From a virus, in the IMG/VR virus record IMGVR_UViG_3300025133_000530, positions 1 to 26,144 of that record: a stretch of DNA of 26,144 bases. One strand, 5' to 3'. Below are positions 21,568 through 26,144 of this stretch, one piece after another; the first letter of the stretch is position 1, and the number at the start of each line of letters is the position of its first letter. The notes beneath the pieces were generated by a model. The model searched no databases and was not told the DNA's origin. It was given only the letters and a program-made list of their open reading frames with translations. Both the position numbers and the translations under genes were made by a program.

Positions 21568-21877
21568 CAGTTTGAGCCTCCCACTCATCGCTCGTGTTGC
21601 TTAGGCTATAGTTCTCAAAGAGTTCTTTACCGAATGGACCACCACTCGCCATTATATCGGAACCTTCCCACAACCATATAGGTGTGACATCACTAGGTAC
21701 ACGCAGTTTAAACATTTGCTCCATGTCTGGATTGTCACACCACGCTACAAACTGCTCGTTCATGTCTTTTATTATAGCTATACCGTCTTCCAGAGTACCC
21801 GCCCCAATGACATAGAAGCGAGGTTTATCAGGATCATAACCGCTAGGGTGTAGAGTAAATTCGTATATTTTATTCAA
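21551..21877 (-). CDS. Unknown small protein, TTG start (108 aa)
   Basis: The likely start is TTG 21877, which overlaps the upstream stop (TTGA) as in coupled genes; the frame has no better placed ATG near the beginning. The 108-residue product begins (M)NKIYEFTLHPSGYDPDKPRFYVIGAG, with PIWLWEGSDIMASGGPFGKELFENYSL in the second half. It is acidic and soluble. No family is recognised. It lies in a run of small overlapping early genes led by the promoter at 22317-22345. Confidence 0.65.
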   Translation of the reverse strand: MNKIYEFTLHPSGYDPDKPRFYVIGAGTLEDGIAIIKDMNEQFVAWCDNPDMEQMFKLRVPSDVTPIWLWEGSDIMASGGPFGKELFENYSLSNTSDEWEAQTDEKHR

Positions 21878-22284
21878 TTTAACTTCTCCTGATCAGTAGT
21901 ATCTACAAAGACAAGCTCGGGAGCCATTTTAAAATCACTTTTAGCCCACCGAATACCGCCTGACGGAAGCACTAGGTCTACGAGCGTACCGTTTTCACAC
22001 TCGTCATCCCACGATACTAATAGCGCAGTTCCAGCGAGGGGTGAGTGATAGTCTTCGGGCAAAAAGTAGTAATTCTTTTCTTTAAGTAGTCCTTCGTCGT
22101 CAACAATTAAGCCCGTCACTATTTCTTGGTCTGGACCTGCGAACCGTTCAAGACGTACTAAATCTACAGGGCTGTCGATCCCCATAAGTTTTTTCCATTC
22201 CTTGTAGTCTGGTTTTGCTGAAAGTTCAATTACTTTAGTTTCTTTATTCTTAGGGTCTATGACCATTGCTGTTACAGTTTCCAT
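21874..22284 (-). CDS. DUF3846-like protein of unknown function (136 aa)
   Basis: ATG 22284 follows AAAAGGTGAATATT; the GTG at 22293 lies in that site. The 136-residue product begins METVTAMVIDPKNKETKVIELS, then LIVDDEGLLKEKNYYFLPEDYHSPLAGTALLVSWDDE. The order (opening strand, 'v.l......', '.vDdeG....n........sp.aG.all') resembles DUF3846, a family seen in phages and in plasmids, with no known activity. The link is from memory of the pattern. It is the first gene after a strong promoter and is translationally coupled to the next gene. Confidence 0.6.
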   Translation of the reverse strand: METVTAMVIDPKNKETKVIELSAKPDYKEWKKLMGIDSPVDLVRLERFAGPDQEIVTGLIVDDEGLLKEKNYYFLPEDYHSPLAGTALLVSWDDECENGTLVDLVLPSGGIRWAKSDFKMAPELVFVDTTDQEKLN

Positions 22285-22316
22285 AATATTCACCTTTTAT
22301 TATTTATTACCCTTAT

Positions 22317-22345
22317 AGCATAGCCCGCAGGGTTTACAAAGTAAA
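22317..22345 (-). promoter_or_regulatory. Promoter of the DUF3846-like operon
   Basis: TTTACT (22345-22340), 17 bases, then TATGCT (22322-22317) followed by ATA on the minus strand, about 30 bases before ATG 22284. The TATGCTATA block is identical to two other sites in the window. Confidence 0.75.
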
Positions 22346-22363
22346 GGAGTTGTAAAAGATTAA

Positions 22364-22969
22364 CTAGATGCCTGTTCTAAAGGTTAGGCTGTATCTAGAC
22401 CCCGTGCCTACGAGAGGAGGAATCGCATGAGTCGAGCACATTTGGCTATGTCCGTCGAACACGTAGACGTCACCATCTTCCAATAAATAGCTGGTTTTAG
22501 TTGGTTCCCAGTAGTCGGCGATCTCTTCATCGTACTTAATAAAGTGAGTCTTGCTGGTATTGGTTTCTGCCTTAATATCGCCTCGGTAGGTCAGCCACTC
22601 TAAAATTCTAGGCGAACCGTAAGAAACACCAACCACTAGGTCGTTGTAAGTTGGTACTGTGTCCGAATGATGAGGTATCTCATCCCAAGAGTATTCATAA
22701 AGCCCGCATAAACAAAAAGTGAACTCTACGGGTCGGTCGTATTCTACACTCAACCACTTCTCTAAATACTTTTTTAAATCTTCCAAGTCTTCGTTTTCTT
22801 CCCAGGGGTGAGGTTCATAGGTTTTTCCTGCGTACTCAAACACAGAAGTACCGAAAGCTCGGGTAGGTCTACCCACCACTTCCATGTCCTCCCAATCTCT
22901 GTCGGTACGTTCATCCCATTCTCTAATTCGCACTGGGTAGTCTTTGGCTCTTCCTTTAAATAGATCCAT
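22364..22969 (-). CDS. AlkB-like 2OG-Fe(II) dioxygenase
   Basis: I choose ATG 22969 (MDLFKGRAKDYPVRI), seven bases after GAGG. The 201-residue product shows the AlkB signature in order: iron-binding HSD (His101, Asp103) in EIPHHSDTVP, then GVSYGSPRILEW, then EDGDVYVFDGHSQM with THAIP (distal His181), and RYSLTFR (Arg192/Arg198) that binds 2-oxoglutarate. AlkB enzymes remove alkyl groups from bases in DNA or RNA by oxidation; phage copies may repair phage DNA or act on other substrates. It sits among tiny membrane and unknown genes and overlaps the upstream gene by 14 bases. Confidence 0.85.
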   Translation of the reverse strand: MDLFKGRAKDYPVRIREWDERTDRDWEDMEVVGRPTRAFGTSVFEYAGKTYEPHPWEENEDLEDLKKYLEKWLSVEYDRPVEFTFCLCGLYEYSWDEIPHHSDTVPTYNDLVVGVSYGSPRILEWLTYRGDIKAETNTSKTHFIKYDEEIADYWEPTKTSYLLEDGDVYVFDGHSQMCSTHAIPPLVGTGSRYSLTFRTGI

Positions 22970-23216
22970 CGTCATTCCTCATTAATATAGTTCCTGCAAA
23001 GCAGATAAAGCAACCCATCAATATAAACAACGCAGACAGTATAGACTGAAAACTTGCTGTTGAGGGGTCTAATGAAAACATATTGTTAAAAAGCCCGAGC
23101 ACATCTATGGTGTATAGGTCTTTTTTCAAAGGCAGGGACGCTAAGTCCAAGAACACTAAGCCACTACTAAACACAAACATTCCTGCTAAAAATATAAATA
23201 AACCTAATGCTTTCAT
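22956..23216 (-). CDS. Small two-segment membrane protein (86 aa)
   Basis: ATG 23216 has a strong AAAAGGAG site. The 86-residue product has two hydrophobic segments: residues about 4-26 (LGLFIFLAGMFVFSSGLVFLDL) and about 58-79 (ILSALFILMGCFICFAGTIL), joined by a short region with LKKDLYTIDVLGLFNNM. It ends in NDDGSI. This is a small inner-membrane protein of unknown role; a holin, superinfection-exclusion or membrane-anchored partner are all possible. It follows another tiny membrane protein and leads into the AlkB-like gene. Confidence 0.75.
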   Translation of the reverse strand: MKALGLFIFLAGMFVFSSGLVFLDLASLPLKKDLYTIDVLGLFNNMFSLDPSTASFQSILSALFILMGCFICFAGTILMRNDDGSI

Positions 23217-23228
23217 TTCTTTCTCCTT

Positions 23229-23330
23229 TTAAAATTCAGGGTCATCAAAATAAAGAAAGGCATAAGCTGGTATGCCTATACAAAGAATTATTCCTAAGAT
23301 TCTAAGAATTTCTATTAATATCGCCTCCAT
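23229..23330 (-). CDS. Tiny membrane protein (33 aa)
   Basis: ATG 23330 follows AGGAGG with a spacing of five bases, one of the best sites in the window. The product has 33 residues: MEAILIEILRILGIILCIGI, then PAYAFLYFDDPEF. One membrane segment of about 20 residues is followed by a short acidic end. It stops 12 bases before the next membrane-protein gene. The strong ribosome-binding site, the complete frame and its place in a packed cluster support a real gene that would be missed by size cut-offs. Confidence 0.7.
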   Translation of the reverse strand: MEAILIEILRILGIILCIGIPAYAFLYFDDPEF

Positions 23331-23349
23331 TTTTCCTCCTCTAGTTAAA

Positions 23350-23371
23350 TTGGGGGGGTTATTCCCCCCAA
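23350..23371 (-). terminator. G/C-rich hairpin before the tiny membrane gene
   Basis: TTGGGGGG (23350-23357) pairs with CCCCCCAA (23364-23371), leaving a short loop. On the minus strand it is followed by TTTAACTAG and then the AGGAGG site of the next gene. The T-tract is short, so attenuation is likelier than full termination. Confidence 0.5.
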
Positions 23372-23427
23372 CCTACACATGAGCCGTTCCTACATACAAC
23401 GCGCAAACATTTTTCTTCTCGACTCAT
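23359..23427 (-). CDS. Possible 22-residue peptide, coupled to the upstream gene
   Basis: An ATG at 23427 overlaps the preceding TAA (TAATG), and GGGAAG lies upstream at a usable distance. The frame encodes 22 residues with three Cys (CLRVVCRNGSC, about residues 7-17) and ends in TAA inside the hairpin at 23350-23371. Its overlap with the hairpin raises the possibility of leader-peptide control of the downstream membrane genes, but the frame could also be chance. Low confidence. Confidence 0.3.
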   Translation of the reverse strand: MSREEKCLRVVCRNGSCVGWGE

Positions 23428-23846
23428 TATGTCTTCTTCCCACCTATGTTTTTGTATACTTCGCGCATTTCCTCAAAAGTACCATCCCACTCGTTTTCAA
23501 GATGGCACCAGACTATATTAATGTTCTGGATGTCTTGGTACGAGACACGTATAGTATAAATGAATGCAGCGTCTGAGTTTATTTCAGGTTCAGTAAATTG
23601 GCGAAAGCCAGTATTCCCCAGTAAGAAGGAAATAGCTAGTCGGTCTGCATAATGAAGTCTACGGTCAGGGTAGGAGTCGCCCGAGTGGTCTTCAAAAAGG
23701 TTTTCCCGTTGCTTTTTCTCATAATCGATCGCGTTCTGAATCCAAAGCACAGCTCCCGAAGGATAGCCATCGTGGTGTTTATAGATATCTGTGTAGACAT
23801 TTATTCCGTCTTCCTTAGCAAAACGGTAAACTGCTCTAGTACTCAT
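23427..23846 (-). CDS. Conserved phage protein of the 'MSTRAVYRF' type, function unknown
   Basis: The product starts MSTRAVYRFAKEDGINVYTDIYKHHDGYPSGA, a pattern I recall from many marine phage and virus hypothetical proteins ('MSTRa.Y.f......vY.H.DGYP.GA'). It is 139 residues, soluble, with later blocks YADRLAISFLLGNTGF and FIYTIRVSYQDIQNINIVWCHLENEWDGTFEEM. No catalytic motif is clear. It overlaps the upstream gene by four bases and shares a TAATG junction with the 22-residue frame downstream. The role is not known. Confidence 0.8.
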   Translation of the reverse strand: MSTRAVYRFAKEDGINVYTDIYKHHDGYPSGAVLWIQNAIDYEKKQRENLFEDHSGDSYPDRRLHYADRLAISFLLGNTGFRQFTEPEINSDAAFIYTIRVSYQDIQNINIVWCHLENEWDGTFEEMREVYKNIGGKKT

Positions 23847-24127
23847 TCTGCGTTCTCCCGTAATATTTCACCGAGTGTGCGTACCCTCGCTGTTTCAAGA
23901 TTTGAAGCAAACCCCTCACCCGATCTAAAATACTTTCGTGTTTTTTCTCGGATATAGTTGTCCTCGTTCCCGTTTCGCTTACTATCGTAGATTCGCATCA
24001 CTTGCTTTTCAGTGCCGTTATATCTTAAACGCTCGTATTCTGCACAGATCTCACCCACCAACTGATTTTTCTCTTGTTCGGTGAGTTGTGATTTATTTAA
24101 TAACCGTGTTGTTATAGATTCAGTCAT
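23843..24127 (-). CDS. Unknown basic helical small protein (94 aa)
   Basis: This 94-residue protein is mostly helical and basic: TRLLNKSQLTEQEKNQLVGEICAEYERLRYNGTEKQVMRIYDSKRNG, then TRKYFRSGEGFASNLETARVRTLGEIL. It has no membrane segment or Cys motif. It overlaps the gene before and the gene after by four bases each. No family is recognised; a nucleic-acid-binding role would agree with the charge but is not shown. Confidence 0.7.
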   Translation of the reverse strand: MTESITTRLLNKSQLTEQEKNQLVGEICAEYERLRYNGTEKQVMRIYDSKRNGNEDNYIREKTRKYFRSGEGFASNLETARVRTLGEILRENAE

Positions 24128-24378
24128 GATTGCTCCCCTAAAAATCGACCATACTTTTCTATAAAGTTGTTGTACAGGGTTTCCCTTGTACCTTTTATAT
24201 CAAAGTATTTTTTGACGTCTGTTACTTTCCAATGTCTATTTGGTTTCATACCGAGCTTACACCAGAGGGATAAATCTCGCTTTGTCATAACTAAGTTCCA
24301 ATAAGCAAGAGGGATATCCTTCCCGTTGTAATTCATGGTCAGGCTTTCGTCCTGTGCGTCTTCAAAGAATGTTCTCAT
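24124..24378 (-). CDS. Unknown small protein, first gene of its operon (84 aa)
   Basis: ATG 24378 follows AATAAAGGTGAAAAATT, the AAGGTG form used by several first genes here. The 84-residue product contains NLVMTKRDLSLWCKLGMKPNRHWKVTDVKKYFDIKGTRETLYNNFIEKYG in its C-terminal two-thirds, which looks like a small helical domain with a helix-turn-helix feel (KLGMKPNRHWKVTDVKKYF). No named family is recognised. It lies downstream of the promoter at 24412-24440. Confidence 0.7.
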   Translation of the reverse strand: MRTFFEDAQDESLTMNYNGKDIPLAYWNLVMTKRDLSLWCKLGMKPNRHWKVTDVKKYFDIKGTRETLYNNFIEKYGRFLGEQS

Positions 24379-24411
24379 AATTTTTCACCTTTATTATTTA
24401 ACTACCCATAT

Positions 24412-24440
24412 AGCATATAAAAAGTAAAGTGGAAAGTAAA
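24412..24440 (-). promoter_or_regulatory. Promoter with TATGCT -10
   Basis: TTTACT (24440-24435), 17 bases, then TATGCT (24417-24412) and ATATGGG on the minus strand. A second TTTACT lies within the spacer. It lies 34 bases before ATG 24378. Confidence 0.75.
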
Positions 24441-24449
24441 GGGGAATAT

Positions 24450-24683
24450 TTAGATGCTTTTGATCATTTCAAAGTGGACGATACATGTCCTGCAGACCGT
24501 GGCGAACACCTTGTCGTTCTTTTTAAATGAGTATGTGTGACCACCTTCAAAGGATCGACCTATGACCTTCACCCCATCCATTTCAAATGTTTCATGAACG
24601 TTTCCGTTTCCCGTGGCGAGTGGTTTTCCCCAAGTTATGGGGGAATCACACTCTACACATGTATCTTCAACCTTTATTTTCAT
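24450..24683 (-). CDS. Small zinc-ribbon-type protein (77 aa)
   Basis: CVECDSPITWGKP near residues 9-21 and CRTCIVHFE near residues 64-72 form two CxxC pairs of a zinc ribbon in a 77-residue protein; a beta-rich Gly/His middle lies between. It overlaps the upstream CxxC protein by 17 bases. The pair probably functions together, for example by binding nucleic acid or a host protein; no partner is seen in the sequence. Ends IKSI, immediately before the next promoter. Confidence 0.7.
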   Translation of the reverse strand: MKIKVEDTCVECDSPITWGKPLATGNGNVHETFEMDGVKVIGRSFEGGHTYSFKKNDKVFATVCRTCIVHFEMIKSI

Positions 24684-24870
24684 GATCTATATTGTCCATT
24701 CTAAGGTTTGCCATTCTAGCAGGAATAACGAGATACTGATTACACTCGTGACACGCTGACCCTTTTCCTACAGGGTGTGCGTTGTATCCTCCAGCCCAAC
24801 CGTGTGCATCAGGTTTAATTTCACTGCTGCATATACAGCACCTGTTTTTTGGTTTTTCCATGCTGCTCAT
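24667..24870 (-). CDS. Small four-Cys zinc-binding protein (67 aa)
   Basis: RCCICSSEIKPDAHGWAGGYNAHPVGKGSACHECNQYLVIPARM (residues about 10-53) has a CxxC pair, a 'G.NA.Pv..g..C..CN..vv.aR' core and a second CxxC. This form is common in marine phages and other viruses as an unnamed zinc-binding protein. The ATG at 24870 overlaps the upstream stop codon (ATGA); an ATG at 24861 is also possible. Conserved CN and PAR segments suggest a defined fold. The role is unknown. Confidence 0.75.
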   Translation of the reverse strand: MSSMEKPKNRCCICSSEIKPDAHGWAGGYNAHPVGKGSACHECNQYLVIPARMANLRMDNIDHENKG

Positions 24871-25031
24871 CTCCCCCGACCGTTAATAATACCGTCTATC
24901 AGGATTTGTAAAAAACGCAGTTCGCCTTCACTAAATTCATGTAGCTTTTCACCAATGGCGTAAAGTTCATCAGACATTAGTTTAACTGTTCTGGGTTTGT
25001 TTCCTTTCTCAATTTTAGTTATATTGTTCAA
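24867..25031 (-). CDS. Small protein with TTG start (54 aa)
   Basis: AGAGGTGAATAATC precedes a TTG at 25031; the frame then reads NNITKIEKGNKPRTVKLMSDELYAIGEKLHEFSEGELRFLQILIDGIINGRGR and stops in the ATGA overlap with the next gene. The product is 54 residues, with a basic start and a helical C-terminus. An ATG at residue 19 offers a 36-residue alternative, but no site precedes it. It is the first gene after the promoter at 25070-25098, which supports a real gene. No family is recognised. Confidence 0.6.
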   Translation of the reverse strand: MNNITKIEKGNKPRTVKLMSDELYAIGEKLHEFSEGELRFLQILIDGIINGRGR

Positions 25032-25069
25032 GATTATTCACCTCTATATATTATTTAATTTACTTATAT

Positions 25070-25098
25070 AGCATATAAAAAGTAAAACGGAAGGTAAA
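25070..25098 (-). promoter_or_regulatory. Promoter with TATGCT -10
   Basis: TTTACC (25098-25093), 17 bases, then TATGCT (25075-25070) on the minus strand, with ATATAAG following. It is almost the same block as the promoter at 24412-24440 and lies about 40 bases before the TTG start. Confidence 0.75.
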
Positions 25099-25116
25099 GG
25101 AGTATGTACTTAATCT

Positions 25117-25545
25117 TTATGTAGGCTCCTTGCGCCATCGTTCGTTTTCTGCTATTCTTTTTCTCAGCCCACTAGAGGAATAGGCATGATCCCTGCTAAT
25201 ATACTCTGTGTTAATGGGGAGTTCTTTTCCTGTGAATGACTTGTTTTTGTAGTCGTCTCCTAAAAACCTAACGTCTAGGTCCAGCATCTGTAACAAGTTC
25301 CATAGATCGGCTTCGGTATCATACGGGATAATTTCGTCAATGTGCTTCACTGCGTCTAGCCTTAACCAACGTTCATAGTTCGATTCACATGGCTTGTTCT
25401 TAGAGTCGGGTCGATCTATTGTTGGGTCTGTGTGTAAACCGATGATCAGATGATCACAACGTTGTTTGGCTTTTTTGAAGAAGTATAGGTGTCCAGGATG
25501 CAGTAGGTCGAATGCTCCGCAGGTAAATCCTCTAGTTTTCTTCAT
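25117..25545 (-). CDS. TagD-like cytidylyltransferase family nucleotidyltransferase
   Basis: ATG 25545 (MKKTRGFTCGAFDLLHPGHLYFF) lies eight bases after GGAAG. The 142-residue length equals the glycerol-3-phosphate cytidylyltransferase family. It shows the HxGH nucleotide-binding motif (HPGH, residues 16-19) in GAFDLLHPGH, and the C-terminal signature SSSGLRKRI (about 124-132), where family members have ISTT/ISSS..R. The family activates a sugar or polyol phosphate with CTP or ATP. Nearby genes do not show the acceptor, so the substrate (cell-surface sugar, phage decoration, or DNA modification) is unknown. Confidence 0.8.
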   Translation of the reverse strand: MKKTRGFTCGAFDLLHPGHLYFFKKAKQRCDHLIIGLHTDPTIDRPDSKNKPCESNYERWLRLDAVKHIDEIIPYDTEADLWNLLQMLDLDVRFLGDDYKNKSFTGKELPINTEYISRDHAYSSSGLRKRIAENERWRKEPT

Positions 25546-25735
25546 CCTCAATGCTTCCTTCTATAACAAGAACAGTGGGTATAGCCTCGTTGTATTTTAA
25601 TTCTTGGGGCTTTCTGTGTTGTGTTCTTTTCACTATTTCCCGCTTAGTTAGTGGTATTTCCGACACGACTTCATAAGTTTCTACAGTTGGTACTGCTATT
25701 TCGACGATGTATCGGTTAGTTTTCTCGCTTCCCAT
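25532..25735 (-). CDS. Unknown small protein (67 aa)
   Basis: The 67-residue product begins MGSEKTNRYIVEIAVPTVETYEVVSEIPLTKREIVKRTQHRKPQELKY and ends in an acidic tail (EGSIEDEEN). It is likely a small beta-rich protein; no family is recognised. GGAGGG lies about 10 bases before ATG 25735. It overlaps the nucleotidyltransferase gene by 14 bases and the upstream gene by 40 bases, which is unusual and leaves some doubt on the start. Confidence 0.6.
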   Translation of the reverse strand: MGSEKTNRYIVEIAVPTVETYEVVSEIPLTKREIVKRTQHRKPQELKYNEAIPTVLVIEGSIEDEEN

Positions 25736-25872
25736 GGTTCATTACCCTCCCAAGTGTTAACAACATTAATGACTTCTTGTTCACTAATACTATACTCTTT
25801 TGCGGTAGCTTTGGCTCCATTGTCGTAAAAAGAGTCTGTGACACCATGCATCCACGCTTTCATTTTACCCAT
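25696..25872 (-). CDS. Unknown small protein with helix-turn-helix-like middle (58 aa)
   Basis: ATG 25872 (MGKMKAWMHGVTDSFYDNGA) is nine bases after GGAG; ATG 25878 is too close to it. The 58-residue product includes NGAKATAKEYSISEQEVINVVNTWEG, which looks like two short helices joined by a turn, as in small DNA-binding domains, though this could be chance. It overlaps the gene before by eight bases and the next by 40. No family is recognised. Confidence 0.55.
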   Translation of the reverse strand: MGKMKAWMHGVTDSFYDNGAKATAKEYSISEQEVINVVNTWEGNEPWEARKLTDTSSK

Positions 25873-26143
25873 CGACATAGTCTCCCATGTTAATGTAGCC
25901 GACTGGTACTTCCTGACCAGCTATATAACAAGCGATATTATAGCCACCGACATCCTCGACATAACTAAGCTCTTTGTCAACACCGTTCTCGTCGGTGAAG
26001 AAAACCTCGCCTGTGTTACTTTTTATTTCTTTATTCATGTCACGAACAAGGTCTTGCATATTTTCAAACGACTCCATGTCGCTCACCAAAAGTCTCAGTC
26101 CAGTTATTAAAAATCTTACTTGCTTCTGATCGCTCAAGACCAT
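25865..26143 (-). CDS. Unknown protein at the right window edge (92 aa or longer)
   Basis: The frame has an ATG at 26143, one base from the window end, so either it starts here or it continues from outside. The visible 92 residues include FLITGLRLLVSDMESFENMQDLVRDMNKEI and then a beta-rich VFFTDENGVDKELSYVEDVGGYNIACYIAGQEVPVGYINMGDYVDG. No family is recognised. It ends by overlapping the next gene. No promoter can be judged. Confidence 0.6.
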   Translation of the reverse strand: MVLSDQKQVRFLITGLRLLVSDMESFENMQDLVRDMNKEIKSNTGEVFFTDENGVDKELSYVEDVGGYNIACYIAGQEVPVGYINMGDYVDG

Positions 26144-26144
26144 A

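Noticed and set aside
1-26144. tRNA genes, insertion sequences and integrase/attachment sites
   Set aside because: I saw no cloverleaf-type sequence, transposase, integrase or tRNA-matching repeat on either strand; a small tRNA could be missed by eye.

Overview
The window is part of a tailed double-stranded DNA phage genome (or provirus). It looks like a marine, short-tailed (podovirus-like) phage of a Gram-negative bacterium. Every gene I can support lies on the minus strand, so transcription runs from high to low coordinates. The phage assignment rests on small and large terminase, a long portal protein, an acidic scaffold-like protein, a Mu gpT-like major capsid protein, head-tail adaptors and an S74-type tail fibre. 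The marine guess rests on a virion-module GroES, 2-oxoglutarate/Fe(II) oxygenases and small zinc-binding proteins; the host cannot be named from this sequence.

Layout in transcription order. (1) 26143-20717 is a tightly packed early-type cluster of small genes: a TagD-like nucleotidyltransferase, several CxxC zinc-binding proteins, an AlkB-like dioxygenase, tiny membrane proteins and many unknowns. Genes often overlap by a few bases, and promoters punctuate the cluster. (2) 20710-18412 is an unusual accessory tract. Three small genes (19664-19954, 19202-19450, 18583-18906) each sit alone between a promoter-like site and a hairpin, separated by low-complexity GAA/CAA and TTC/TTG spacers. The third unit lies in a 615-base segment (18444-19058) in which GA, TC, CA and TG do not occur at all, except in the start codon. 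(3) 18367-12795 holds a small basic protein, a holin-like membrane protein, TerS, an unknown gene, TerL, the portal and a 51-residue basic protein. (4) 12791-4236 is the virion module: GroES, scaffold, decoration and capsid proteins, a terminator, structural proteins, two adaptor-like proteins, a zinc-ribbon protein and repeat-rich tail proteins. (5) 4188-1 carries a giant repeat-built fibre with a self-cleaving C-terminal chaperone, a small unknown protein, and a second oxygenase that runs off the left edge.

A recurring promoter form, TTTACY (or close) - exactly 17 bases - a TATGCT/TATAAT-like box, was found by eye ahead of eight transcription units. A ninth candidate inside the dinucleotide-depleted segment obeys that segment's own sequence rule. 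The most remarkable object in the window is that segment: its promoter, ribosome-binding site, gene and terminator appear to be written in a restricted dinucleotide grammar, and its encoded protein therefore lacks Asp, Glu, Gln, His, Cys and Trp.
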